NCBI GenBank assembly: GCA_052168355.1
Contig: JBQLZQ010000023.1
Location: 1 to 64,000 of the forward strand
DNA length: 64,000 nucleotides
DNA from: JBQLZQ01 sp052168355
GTDB taxonomy: Bacteria; Pseudomonadota; Alphaproteobacteria; DSM-16000; Inquilinaceae
Direction: 5' to 3'
Shown piece by piece: positions 16,914-24,742 of the stretch (the stretch's first letter is position 1; each line of letters starts with the position of its first letter). Below the pieces are notes generated by a model, which saw only the letters and a list, made by a program, of their open reading frames with translations, did not search any database and was not told the DNA's origin. Both the position numbers and the translations under genes were made by a program.

Positions 16914-18268
16914 GCCGTGTCCTCGTTCTCGGCGTTATCCGGAGCCGCGCCAACGGTCCCCGGAGCCGGCATGTCCAAGATATCAGCCAGCCGGGCATAG
17001 CCGTCGGCAAGCGTCGTCCGGTCGTTCTTGTCCTGGTTGAGGAACGCCTCCAGCGCCGGGGCGTGGTCGATGGCCTCGTCGACCTTCTCGTCGCTGCCCT
17101 TGCGGTAGGCGCCCAGACGGATCATCTCGGCCATGTCCTCATAGGTCGACAGCAGGCTCCGCGCCCGGGCGACCAGGGCGTTTTCGTCGTCGGTATTGCA
17201 ATTGGGCATGGTCCGCGACACCGACCGCAGCACGTTGATGGCCGGGTAACGGCCGCGTTCGGCGATGGCCCGTTCCAGGACGATATGCCCGTCGACGATG
17301 CCCCGGACCGCGTCGGCGATGGGTTCGTTGTGATCGTCGCCTTCGACCAGGACCGTGAACAGCGCCGTGATGGTGCCCTCGTCCGTCCCCGGCCCGGCCC
17401 GCTCCAGCAACCGCGGCAGCTCGCCGAAGGTCGAGGGCGGGTATCCCTTGGTGGTCGGCGGCTCGCCCGCCGACAGGCCGATCTCCCGCTGGGCCATGGC
17501 AAACCGGGTCAGGCTGTCCATCATGCACAGCACATGGCGCCCCTGGTCGCGGAAATACTCTGCCACCGCCAGGGTCGTATAGGCGGCCTGCCGGCGCATC
17601 AGGGGCGGTTCATCCGACGTGGCCACGACGATGACGCTGCGGGCCAGCCCTTCGGGACCCAGATCGTCCTCGATGAACTCCTGAACCTCGCGGCCGCGCT
17701 CGCCGATCAGCCCGATGACATTGATGTCGGCTTCGGTGTACTTGGCCAGCATGGACATCAGGACCGATTTGCCGACGCCCGAGCCGGCGAAGATGCCCAT
17801 TCGCTGGCCCCGACAGCAGGAAACGAAGGTGTTCAGGGTGCGTACGCCCAGATCCACCTTACCGCCGACCCGGCCTCGCGTATGAGCCATGGGCGGCTTG
17901 TTGCGCAGGGGCGCCGCCGTCCGGCCCGGCAGCAGCGGTCCCTTGCCGTCGATCGGTTCACCCAGGGCATTGATCACCCGCCCCAGCCAGGTACTGGCCG
18001 GGAATATCGCCGGTTCGGCGGCCGCCACCTCGGCCCGGCAGCCCAGGCCGATCCCCTCCACCGGCCCCAGCGGCATCAGCAGGGCCCGCCCGGCCCGGAA
18101 TCCGACCACTTCGCAGGGAACCCGACGGTTGGCCCGGGTGCGGATGATACAGCGCCCCCCGACGCTGAGATGACGCTCCACGCCGCCGACCTCCACCAGC
18201 AGCCCCAGAACCGCGGTCACGCGGCCGTAATGGGTCACGGGCTGGATCGTATCGACGAGATCGGACAT
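16910..18268 (-). CDS. fliI: Flagellum-specific ATPase FliI
   Basis: FliI is the F1-beta-like ATPase that powers substrate unfolding for flagellar export. From the ATG at 18268 the protein has 452 residues, the usual length. It shows the P-loop GSGVGKSVLMS (about 165-175), the Walker B and catalytic region around VIVVATSDEPPLMR, and the FliI motif PPSTFGELPRLLERAG. The frame stays open to an upstream ATG at 18337, but the extra residues do not fit the family. No clear Shine-Dalgarno marks either start. It is divergent from ctrA. Confidence 0.93.
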   Translation of the reverse strand: MSDLVDTIQPVTHYGRVTAVLGLLVEVGGVERHLSVGGRCIIRTRANRRVPCEVVGFRAGRALLMPLGPVEGIGLGCRAEVAAAEPAIFPASTWLGRVINALGEPIDGKGPLLPGRTAAPLRNKPPMAHTRGRVGGKVDLGVRTLNTFVSCCRGQRMGIFAGSGVGKSVLMSMLAKYTEADINVIGLIGERGREVQEFIEDDLGPEGLARSVIVVATSDEPPLMRRQAAYTTLAVAEYFRDQGRHVLCMMDSLTRFAMAQREIGLSAGEPPTTKGYPPSTFGELPRLLERAGPGTDEGTITALFTVLVEGDDHNEPIADAVRGIVDGHIVLERAIAERGRYPAINVLRSVSRTMPNCNTDDENALVARARSLLSTYEDMAEMIRLGAYRKGSDEKVDEAIDHAPALEAFLNQDKNDRTTLADGYARLADILDMPAPGTVGAAPDNAENEDTA

Positions 18269-18426
18269 GGCGGCGAGCGGCGACAGCACGGAAAAGGGCA
18301 TCCATCTCATCTTTAAGGGGGCACGGAAGGCCGCCATCGGCCGCCGAAAAATCGGCTAACAATCGCAGGGCCGGCGTTAAGGCTACGTAAAATCAAAAAA
18401 GAATTGATGTTCGGCTTTACCTTTCG

Positions 18427-18454
18427 TTAATCAATGGGCATTAACCTTTATTAA
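18427..18454. promoter_or_regulatory. TTAA cluster between fliI and ctrA
   Basis: TTAA tetramers occur at 18427, 18441 and 18451, in the sequence TTAACCTTTATTAA at 18441-18454, near to but not exactly the CtrA consensus TTAA-N7-TTAA (spacing six here). The region is AT-rich in a GC-rich genome and serves the divergent fliI and ctrA genes. ctrA autoregulation is established in Caulobacter, so these are candidate CtrA sites. Confidence 0.4.
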
Positions 18455-18556
18455 GCGCCTTGAAAGGGCTGCGGTGCCGAACCGGTGAGCGGAGCGCACG
18501 GTAAACCGGGGCGACGAAACGCGTCATTCGACGGATTGAAAAAGAGGACGATGGGC

Positions 18557-19273
18557 ATGCGGGTTTTACTGGTTGAGGACGACAGCACGGTCGCCAAGAG
18601 CATTGAGTTGATGCTTCAGTCGGACGGTTTCATCGTCGACACGACCGATCTTGGCGAAGACGGCCTGGAAATCGGGAAGCTCTACGATTACGATATTATC
18701 ATCCTGGATCTGATGCTGCCGGACATCGACGGCTACGAAGTGTTGCGGCGGTTCCGATCGGCGCGGGTCGAGACACCCATCCTGATCCTGTCCGGTCTCA
18801 ACGAGCTGGACCACAAGATCAAGGGCCTGGGCGTCGGCGCCGACGACTACCTGACCAAGCCGTTCGACAAGCGGGAACTGGTGGCGCGCATCCACGCCAT
18901 CGTCCGCCGCTCCAAGGGCCATCCGGACAACATCATCCGCACGGGCCGCCTGACCGTCAATCTGGATACCCGTACGGTCGAGGTCGACTCCCAGCCCCTG
19001 CACCTGACGGGCAAGGAATACGGCATCCTGGAGCTTCTGTCCCTGCGCAAGGGCACGACCCTGACCAAGGAGATGTTCCTGAACCATCTCTATGGCGGCA
19101 TGGACGAGCCGGAACTCAAGATCATCGACGTCTTTGTGTGCAAGCTGCGCAAGAAGCTGTCGGCCGCGACCACCGGCGAGAACTATATCGAGACGGTCTG
19201 GGGCCGCGGCTACGTGCTGCGCGACCCGAACACGGTCGAAGACCGTCAGGCCAAGCAGGCCGTCACCGCCTGA
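18557..19273 (+). CDS. ctrA: Cell-cycle master regulator CtrA
   Basis: CtrA is an OmpR-family response regulator that controls flagellar, chemotaxis and cell-cycle genes in Alphaproteobacteria. The 238-residue protein has a receiver domain with acidic EDD at 7-9 and phospho-acceptor Asp51 (IIILDLMLPDIDGYE), and a C-terminal winged helix (about 125-230) with the TGKEYGILELLSLRKG block. The ATG at 18557 is chosen because GAGG at 18544-18547 is nine bases away; the ATG at 18551 would be too close. Its inhibitor SciP (5.8 kb) and phosphodonor ChpT (27.8 kb) are nearby. Confidence 0.96.
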   Translation: MRVLLVEDDSTVAKSIELMLQSDGFIVDTTDLGEDGLEIGKLYDYDIIILDLMLPDIDGYEVLRRFRSARVETPILILSGLNELDHKIKGLGVGADDYLTKPFDKRELVARIHAIVRRSKGHPDNIIRTGRLTVNLDTRTVEVDSQPLHLTGKEYGILELLSLRKGTTLTKEMFLNHLYGGMDEPELKIIDVFVCKLRKKLSAATTGENYIETVWGRGYVLRDPNTVEDRQAKQAVTA

Positions 19274-19292
19274 TACCGCCCGCGGCAGGGTC

Positions 19293-19310
19293 GGGCTCCC
19301 GCGGGAGCCC
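19293..19310 (+). terminator. GC palindrome between ctrA and the AHSA1 gene
   Basis: GGGCTCCCGCGGGAGCCC is a perfect 18-bp palindrome 20 bases after the ctrA stop and before the end of the convergent AHSA1 gene. It has no U-tract, so it is a possible factor-assisted terminator for both strands. Confidence 0.4.
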
Positions 19311-19333
19311 CCCCGGCGCCGCGGTTCGCGGCT

Positions 19334-19840
19334 TCACGCGCCGCGTCGGGCCTGAAGTTCCGACAGGATCTCGGCGAGGATATCCATTCCCGATCCCCAG
19401 CCGCGATCGAGCCCGGCCATCGCGGCGGCAAAGCAGGCTTTTTCGGCCTCGGTGGCCTCATGCGGCGTCCAGGTCAGGCGCAGCGCGGTCCGATCGCCCG
19501 CATCGTCGAACGTCACCGTGGTCAGCAGAACCCGGGGCCAGTCGGCCATCATCGGGTTGGCGATGATGAGCCAATCTGCATCGGTCGTCGCATGCCGCCA
19601 AGCCAGCCGTTCGGGCGGCGACACCTCGGTGAAGTCCATCCGTTCAAAACTGGACCGGCCACCCCATCGCATCTCGTTCAGCCACACCCCGCCGGGTCTC
19701 ACGTCCAGCGTGTGGACGACGGTCTGCACGTGCGGCCCATACCAGCGCGCCACCAGGGCCGGATCGGTCCATGCCCTCCAGACCAGCGCGCGGGGGGCGT
19801 CAAAGGTCCGCTCCAGCACATAGGTCGGCGCCTCACTCAC
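19334..19840 (-). CDS. SRPBCC/AHSA1-domain protein
   Basis: This 168-residue protein spans one START-like SRPBCC fold of the activator-of-Hsp90 ATPase (AHSA1) type. The diagnostic start is YVLERTFDAPRALVWRAWTDPALVARWYGP, then a central GGRSSFERMDFTEVSPPERLAW block and a C-terminal helix WGSGMDILAEIL. Members bind hydrophobic ligands in a cavity, but substrates are rarely known. Its start overlaps the stop of the ArsR-type regulator by four bases, a very common gene pair in bacteria in which the regulator controls the pair. Confidence 0.88.
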   Translation of the reverse strand: MSEAPTYVLERTFDAPRALVWRAWTDPALVARWYGPHVQTVVHTLDVRPGGVWLNEMRWGGRSSFERMDFTEVSPPERLAWRHATTDADWLIIANPMMADWPRVLLTTVTFDDAGDRTALRLTWTPHEATEAEKACFAAAMAGLDRGWGSGMDILAEILSELQARRGA

Positions 19841-20205
19841 GATGGGTCCTTTTCGGGGTCGGCGGCCCTCAGTTCCGTCAGCAGGGTGTCCAGCCGATCG
19901 AAACGCAACGACCAGAATTGCCTGAAGTCCTCGAGCCAGGCCACGGCGGCCCGCATCGGTTCGGCCCGCAGGCGCGCGGGCCGGCGCGGCCCATCGATGT
20001 CTCGCCGGATCAGTCCGGCGCGCTCGAGCACCTTCAAGTGCTTGGACACGGCCGGCTGGCTGATCTGGAAGGGGGCCGCGATTTCGCCGACCGAGGCCTC
20101 GCCCGAAGCCAGCCGCGACAATATCTTCCGGCGGGTGGGGTCCGCCAGCGCCGCGAACACCGCATCGAGTTCCGGCTGGGATGTTTTATAACCGAGTCGT
20201 TCCAT
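19837..20205 (-). CDS. ArsR-family transcriptional regulator
   Basis: This 122-residue winged-helix repressor carries the ArsR core: AVFAALADPTRRKILSRLA, then EIAAPFQISQPAVSKHLKVLERAGL (recognition helix about 45-65). No metal-binding Cys motif such as ELCVCDL is present, so it is of the non-metal type that pairs with AHSA1 proteins. The ATG at 20205 is chosen because the conserved region begins just after it and because a perfect inverted repeat overlaps this codon. The reading frame remains open upstream to 20361 without family similarity. Confidence 0.85.
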   Translation of the reverse strand: MERLGYKTSQPELDAVFAALADPTRRKILSRLASGEASVGEIAAPFQISQPAVSKHLKVLERAGLIRRDIDGPRRPARLRAEPMRAAVAWLEDFRQFWSLRFDRLDTLLTELRAADPEKDPS

Positions 20206-20215
20206 AACTTTATGG
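20202..20215. promoter_or_regulatory. Inverted repeat operator over the arsR start codon
   Basis: CCATAA-CT-TTATGG is a perfect 6-bp inverted repeat. The ATG of the ArsR-type gene lies inside it on the minus strand. The position and short two-base centre suit binding by a dimeric ArsR repressor and autoregulation of the arsR-AHSA1 pair. Confidence 0.6.
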
Positions 20216-20510
20216 TTATCGATCTGGTCGCCGCTGTCAACCCCCGACCGGCGACGGCATCGTCGCTCGGCGGCCTGTGGCGCTGCATCCCTGCCAGCCC
20301 TACTACGATGAAGACGTTGTTCTGATGCTAAAGAACGTTGAGGGAGCCGCTGCCGGATCACCCGTTCAGAGACCTTAGAGCGCGATCGTCATTGGTGGAA
20401 GCGGATCCGCTTCCACCAATGACGTGAATCGCTCTCTAACTCTATGAATAGAGTAGGATTCACGCCTTGGGCGGGATCGCCGAAGCGATTCCGCCCAAGG
20501 CGATCCTGCT
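20206..20510. other. Intergenic stretch with operator and palindromic repeat
   Basis: These 305 bases between the arsR start and the end of the AraC-type gene hold the 5' region of the ArsR operon in the first part and the modular palindromic repeat from 20377 on. I see no gene. Confidence 0.6.
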
Positions 20511-20513
20511 CTA
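20377..20513. repeat. Modular intergenic palindromic repeat
   Basis: The element consists of nested inverted repeats. The first is a perfect 36-bp palindrome (20388-20423) centred on GGATCC, framed by AGAGCG and CGCTCT. A small TCTAT/TAGAG hairpin follows. The third has 18-bp arms (20463-20480 and 20485-20502, one mismatch) around the loop CGAA, itself framed by AGTAGGAT and ATCCTGCT. It resembles the dispersed mosaic palindromes known from several alphaproteobacterial genomes. The right edge supplies the TAG stop of the AraC-type gene. Confidence 0.8.
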
Positions 20514-21563
20514 GAGACCGGCTTGATCGAGCGCAGCGGCACTGAGCGCCTGCCGGATCGGTCGAAACCGGCGCCGGTAGTCGGACGGAGCGATACCGAC
20601 CTTGCGGCGGAACAGTCTTCGGAAAAAGCTCGCATCCTCGTAGCCGACCTCCACGGCGATGGACTCGACCGGATCGCTCGTGGTCTCAAGCATCTGCTTG
20701 GCCTCTTCCAGGCGCAGCGTGTGGACGTAGTCGAGCGGTGCCATCCCGGTGGCCTGGGTGAACCGCCGCTTGAACGTGCGCTCGGTGAGCCCGCTGCGCG
20801 CGACCATCGCCGATACCGCCTGCGGCACGGCGTAATTGTCGGCCAGCCAAGCCTGGCTCACCGAGATCGACGCATCGTTAACCTGCCGGGCGGTGGCCAG
20901 CGCCGTGAAGGGAAGTTGGCCCATCGAGTGCCAGTTGAGCAGGTAGATGCGGGCGATCCGCATCGCTTCCTCCTGGCCGAAGAACCGCGCCACCAGAAAC
21001 AGCGCCATGTCCTGCCACGACGTACCGCCACCCGAGGTCAGAATGCGCTGTCCCTCGCCGGAGGCGACGAGCACCCGCGTGCCGTTCACGGCAATGTCGG
21101 GATAGGCCTTTTCCAGGGCGTCGCAATAGGCCCAGTGCGTGGTTGCCTCGCAGCCCGCGAGCAGCCCGGACTCGGCAAGCAGCAAGCCCCCCGAACATGC
21201 CGCGGCGATGGTCGCCCCTGATTCATGAACAGCGCGCAGCCAGGCGACGGCATCGGGAAAGCGCCCCCCGAGGTCGTCACCGGGCGCGACGAACAGGTCA
21301 GGGATACAGACGATATCCGGTCCCGCGCACTCGGGAAACGCAAGATCGGGTCGTATGAATATGCCGTTCGCCGCTCGAAATCCATCGCGCGACGGCCCGA
21401 CCAACAGGGGCTCCATCAATGGCGTCCCGGGGGTTCCGGTGGTCACGAAGGACCAGTCGCGCCCGACCGACGCAAAAATGTCGTACATCCCGAAAATGGT
21501 CGACGCGGTACTCTCCGGCAGTGCGAGCAGCGCGGCCGTCAGCGGTCTGTTCCGTGTGTCCAT
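20511..21563 (-). CDS. GlxA-type AraC family regulator (DJ-1/PfpI plus HTH)
   Basis: This 350-residue protein fuses an N-terminal DJ-1/PfpI amidase-like domain (about 1-190, with the nucleophile-elbow-like AACSGGLLLAESGLL) to a C-terminal AraC helix-turn-helix pair (about 235-340, with SGLTERTFKRRFTQATG and YEDASFFRRLFRRKVG). GlxA/FtrA-type proteins activate catabolic operons, often for quaternary amines or amino acids. The effector is unknown here. It is a single gene. Its last codons run into the palindromic repeat, which provides the stop. Confidence 0.9.
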   Translation of the reverse strand: MDTRNRPLTAALLALPESTASTIFGMYDIFASVGRDWSFVTTGTPGTPLMEPLLVGPSRDGFRAANGIFIRPDLAFPECAGPDIVCIPDLFVAPGDDLGGRFPDAVAWLRAVHESGATIAAACSGGLLLAESGLLAGCEATTHWAYCDALEKAYPDIAVNGTRVLVASGEGQRILTSGGGTSWQDMALFLVARFFGQEEAMRIARIYLLNWHSMGQLPFTALATARQVNDASISVSQAWLADNYAVPQAVSAMVARSGLTERTFKRRFTQATGMAPLDYVHTLRLEEAKQMLETTSDPVESIAVEVGYEDASFFRRLFRRKVGIAPSDYRRRFRPIRQALSAAALDQAGL

Positions 21564-21674
21564 GACGCAATAGTGCCCGCTCCGGCCGGCACATCACCAG
21601 CACAAACTGAGCCATGGCGAGTCTTGACCGCAAATGTCCTGTTTCGAATGGTCCGGGGCACGACAGAGCCATGG

Positions 21675-21709
21675 AAAAGGCCGGATACCCAGAGGTATCC
21701 GGCCTTTTT
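21675..21709. terminator. Bidirectional terminator after cheR
   Basis: An 11-bp perfect stem (21679-21689 and 21694-21704) has the loop CAGA, flanked by AAAA on the left and TTTTT on the right, so it works on both strands. It lies 45 bases beyond the cheR stop and ends the chemotaxis operon. Confidence 0.85.
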
Positions 21710-21753
21710 CAACTTCTTCGCCGGTGATGCTGAACCGGCGCGAGCCGAACCCC

Positions 21754-22638
21754 TTACACCGCGTGCTGAAGCCCTGGCCGGGTCGGCGATGCGGCGGCCG
21801 GCTTTGCCCCGGCCCCTGTTCTGGCCTTGTCGGCAAGCTCGTAAATGCCGCGCTGCCCCGCCGTTGCCTTGAAGCGGTCCGTGATACCTAGGACCGTTTC
21901 CGCGCCGCCCAGATACAGAACACCGTCATCGGGCATCAACCGGCTTATGGAATCGAGCACCCGGGCCTTGGTCGGCTGATCGAAATAGATCAGGACGTTC
22001 CGGCAGAACACGATGTCGAAGCGACCCAGGGCCTTCATATCGTTGAGCAGATTGAACTCCTTGAACGATACCATCTTCTTCAAGTCCTCGCTGATCTGCC
22101 ACTTATCCCCGACCTGGGTAAAGTACTTGACCAGCAGGGTGATCGGCAGACCGCGCTGTACCTCGAACTGCGTGTAGAGACCGGCACGCGCCTTATCCAG
22201 GATTTCCCTGGAAAGATCGGTCCCGATGATTTCGATGGTCCATCCCTGCAACTTGGTCTTGTGCTCCTGCAGCAGCATGGCCAGGGAATAGGCTTCCTGG
22301 CCGCTGGAACACGCAGCACTCCAGATCCGGATCCGCCGGGCGCTGGCACGGCTCTTCAACATTTGCGGCAGGACCGTGTCGCGAAACTGATCGAACGGCC
22401 GGGTATCGCGGAAGAACGAGGACTCGTTGGTGGTCATCGCTTCCGTGATATCGTGGATGAGCTTCTCGTCCTTCTTAAGCCGGACGACGGAAGCGACCTC
22501 CTCAAGCCCTTTCAAGCTCCATTTCCGCGCCACCGGCATGAGACGGCTCTCAAGCAGGTACGCCTTGTCCTCCGACAGAATGAGCCCCGACCGATCCTTG
22601 ACCAGGTTCTGGAACAGTGCGAAATCTTCGGCCTTCAT
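21754..22638 (-). CDS. cheR: Chemotaxis protein methyltransferase CheR
   Basis: CheR methylates glutamates on chemoreceptors with S-adenosylmethionine. The 294-residue protein has the small N-terminal helical CheR_N domain (about 5-60) and the methyltransferase domain with IRIWSAACSSGQEAYSLAML (SAM site, about 105-125), then GTDLS and the RFDIVFCRNVLIYFD motif. The ATG at 22638 begins MKAEDFALF; the longer open frame is not family-like. It is the last gene of cheA-cheW-cheY-cheB-cheR. Confidence 0.95.
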   Translation of the reverse strand: MKAEDFALFQNLVKDRSGLILSEDKAYLLESRLMPVARKWSLKGLEEVASVVRLKKDEKLIHDITEAMTTNESSFFRDTRPFDQFRDTVLPQMLKSRASARRIRIWSAACSSGQEAYSLAMLLQEHKTKLQGWTIEIIGTDLSREILDKARAGLYTQFEVQRGLPITLLVKYFTQVGDKWQISEDLKKMVSFKEFNLLNDMKALGRFDIVFCRNVLIYFDQPTKARVLDSISRLMPDDGVLYLGGAETVLGITDRFKATAGQRGIYELADKARTGAGAKPAAASPTRPGLQHAV

Positions 22639-22654
22639 GACTGGGTCCCTTTCC

Positions 22655-23800
22655 TTAGGCCGCTGCGCGCAGGGCAAGCCTACGGATCGCCGGGCCGATC
22701 TCGGCGATCGGCATGATTGCGTTACAGACCCCGGCATGGGCCACCGCTCCCGGCATACCCCAAACCACACTGGTCGCTTCGTCTTGAGCCAACACGACGC
22801 CATTGACACCGGCAACTTTTTGGCAACCCAACATCCCGTCCTGCCCCATGCCGGTCAGGATCGCGACCAGCACATTGCGGCCGAACAGGGCGACCGCCGA
22901 ACGCAACATCGGGTCGACCGCCGGGCGGCAGAAACTCTCGCGCGGCCCCTTGGACAGACGGATCACGTTCCCCGTGCCCTTGCGCTCCACGGTCATGTGA
23001 AAGTCGCCTGGCGCGACATAGCAGCGGCCGCCGACAAGCGGTTCGCCATCGATGCCTTCGGACGTCGGCACACCGCATTGCTTGCTGATATGTTCCGCCA
23101 GGATCGTGGTGAAGGTCGGCGGCATATGCTGGGTGACGATGATCGGCTGCCGAAGCCCTGGCCCGATCAGTCTCATCACATCAAGCAGCGCCTTGGGCCC
23201 GCCAGTCGAACTGCCGATGGCGATGATTTCGGGGTTGAACACGGTCGGCATGGGACGGGTTCGGATCGGTCCCGTTCCGACAACCATGGACTGACGCTGG
23301 GGCGCGGCGGCCACCACTGGCACCGTCGGCCCCCTGCCCCGCGCCACGGCGCCCAGCGCCTTGACCTTGGCGGTCAGCTCGGCCTTGAAGTCGTTGCCGC
23401 TGTTGATTTCCTGGTTGGTCGAAGGCTTACTGACATAGTCGGCGGCACCGGCCGCCAACGCCGCGAGGCTGACCTCGGCGTTCTTCTTGGTCAAGGTGGA
23501 CGCCATGATGATCTTGGTCCGGGGCGATGCGGCGATCAGCTTGGGCAACGCCGTCAGGCCGTCCATGACCGGCATTTCGATATCGAGAACCACGACATCG
23601 ACCGCGTGACGCGCGATGGCGCCGATCGCCAGTTCGCCGTTGCTGACGGACGTTACGACTCGGATGGCCGGGTCCTCCTCAAGCGTGCGGGAGATGAGGC
23701 CTCGTATCACCGCGCTGTCGTCCACCACCATGACCTGGATTGGACCCGACGCGCCTGCGCCCGCCGCCTTCATGCCGGCTGCCATGGCACCGCTGCTCAT
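22655..23800 (-). CDS. cheB: Chemotaxis glutamate methylesterase CheB
   Basis: CheB demethylates and deamidates chemoreceptors and is activated by CheA phosphorylation. The 381-residue protein has a receiver domain (about 21-140, phospho-acceptor Asp73 in VLDIEMPVMDG) and a C-terminal methylesterase domain (about 190-375). The catalytic Ser lies in IGSSTGGP, His in VTQHMPP and Asp in LTGMGQDG. The linker between the domains is about 45 residues. It lies between cheY and cheR. Confidence 0.96.
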   Translation of the reverse strand: MSSGAMAAGMKAAGAGASGPIQVMVVDDSAVIRGLISRTLEEDPAIRVVTSVSNGELAIGAIARHAVDVVVLDIEMPVMDGLTALPKLIAASPRTKIIMASTLTKKNAEVSLAALAAGAADYVSKPSTNQEINSGNDFKAELTAKVKALGAVARGRGPTVPVVAAAPQRQSMVVGTGPIRTRPMPTVFNPEIIAIGSSTGGPKALLDVMRLIGPGLRQPIIVTQHMPPTFTTILAEHISKQCGVPTSEGIDGEPLVGGRCYVAPGDFHMTVERKGTGNVIRLSKGPRESFCRPAVDPMLRSAVALFGRNVLVAILTGMGQDGMLGCQKVAGVNGVVLAQDEATSVVWGMPGAVAHAGVCNAIMPIAEIGPAIRRLALRAAA

Positions 23801-23817
23801 GCTGCTGTGTCCTTAAA

Positions 23818-24183
23818 CTAAATCAAGCCAACCTGGCTGAACTTCGTCTGAATGATATCGCTGTCGAAGGGCTTCATGATGTATTCGTTGGCGCCGGCGC
23901 TCAGCGCTTCTTTAATGTGAGCGACATCGTTCTCGGTGGTGCAGAACACCACTTTGGGATCCTGGCCGCCGGTCATCTTGCGCAGTTGACGCAGAAACTC
24001 GATCCCGTTCATCACCGGCATGTTCCAATCCAGCAGGATGACATCGGGCATAAGCTTGGCACAGGCGTCGATAGCCTGCTTGCCGTCTTCGGCTTCGTTG
24101 CAGGCGAAGCTCAACTCCTCGACGATCTTGCGAGCGACCTTGCGAACCACCCGGGAGTCATCGACCACGAGACAGTTTTTCAT
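23818..24183 (-). CDS. cheY: Chemotaxis response regulator CheY
   Basis: CheY is the diffusible regulator that, when phosphorylated, binds the flagellar switch. The 121-residue single receiver domain has Asp8/Asp9, phospho-acceptor Asp52 (LLDWNMPVMNG), Thr at the FCTTE switch site and Lys in the MKPFD turn. The LDWNMP signature is that of the chemotaxis CheY type common in Alphaproteobacteria. It is encoded between cheW and cheB, so CheA is the obvious kinase. Confidence 0.95.
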   Translation of the reverse strand: MKNCLVVDDSRVVRKVARKIVEELSFACNEAEDGKQAIDACAKLMPDVILLDWNMPVMNGIEFLRQLRKMTGGQDPKVVFCTTENDVAHIKEALSAGANEYIMKPFDSDIIQTKFSQVGLI

Positions 24184-24235
24184 AATGCTGGTTCCTGCGG
24201 AAATGGGGACCGGGTCGGCCCTCGCTGCCGGGCGG

Positions 24236-24742
24236 TCATGCCGCTTCGCTGACCGCGGTGGTCAAGAGGTGCGGCACGTCGAGCACGATCAGAAGCTGCT
24301 CCTCAAGCCGGTAAATGCCCGTCGACACCTCCCGCCAGCGCGGATCCAGCGTGGCGGGGCTGCGTTCGAAGCTGGAGGAAGACACGCTGAGCACCTCGCC
24401 CACGGCGTCGACCATCAGGCTGTACAGCTCGCCATCATGATCGACGACGATGCTCATCTCCTGGCCCGCCTTCTCGCGCCGCGTCAGCCCCAGGCGGATG
24501 CGTACGTCGATGGCCGTGACGATCCGGCCACGCAGATTGAGCGAACCGGCGATTTCCGGCGGCGCCAACGGTATGCGCGTGATCCGCTGGGGTCCCAGAA
24601 CGTCCTGGACCTGCAGCACCGGAATGCCAAACAGCTGATCGGCGATCATCATGGTCACATAGTCGACGGTCCGCCTGTTCGACGAAACCTCGGCTTCCCG
24701 GGCCTTGCGGCCCTTCGACTTCTTTTCCTTGGACTGGCTCAT
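24236..24742 (-). CDS. cheW: Chemotaxis adaptor CheW
   Basis: CheW couples CheA to chemoreceptors. The 168-residue protein starts with a Lys/Arg-rich stretch of about 25 residues, then one CheW-like SH3-type beta domain (about 28-160) with VLGPQRITRIPLAPPEIAG and LNLRGRIVTAIDVRIRLG. The start overlaps the cheA stop by four bases, which couples the two genes. Confidence 0.94.
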   Translation of the reverse strand: MSQSKEKKSKGRKAREAEVSSNRRTVDYVTMMIADQLFGIPVLQVQDVLGPQRITRIPLAPPEIAGSLNLRGRIVTAIDVRIRLGLTRREKAGQEMSIVVDHDGELYSLMVDAVGEVLSVSSSSFERSPATLDPRWREVSTGIYRLEEQLLIVLDVPHLLTTAVSEAA

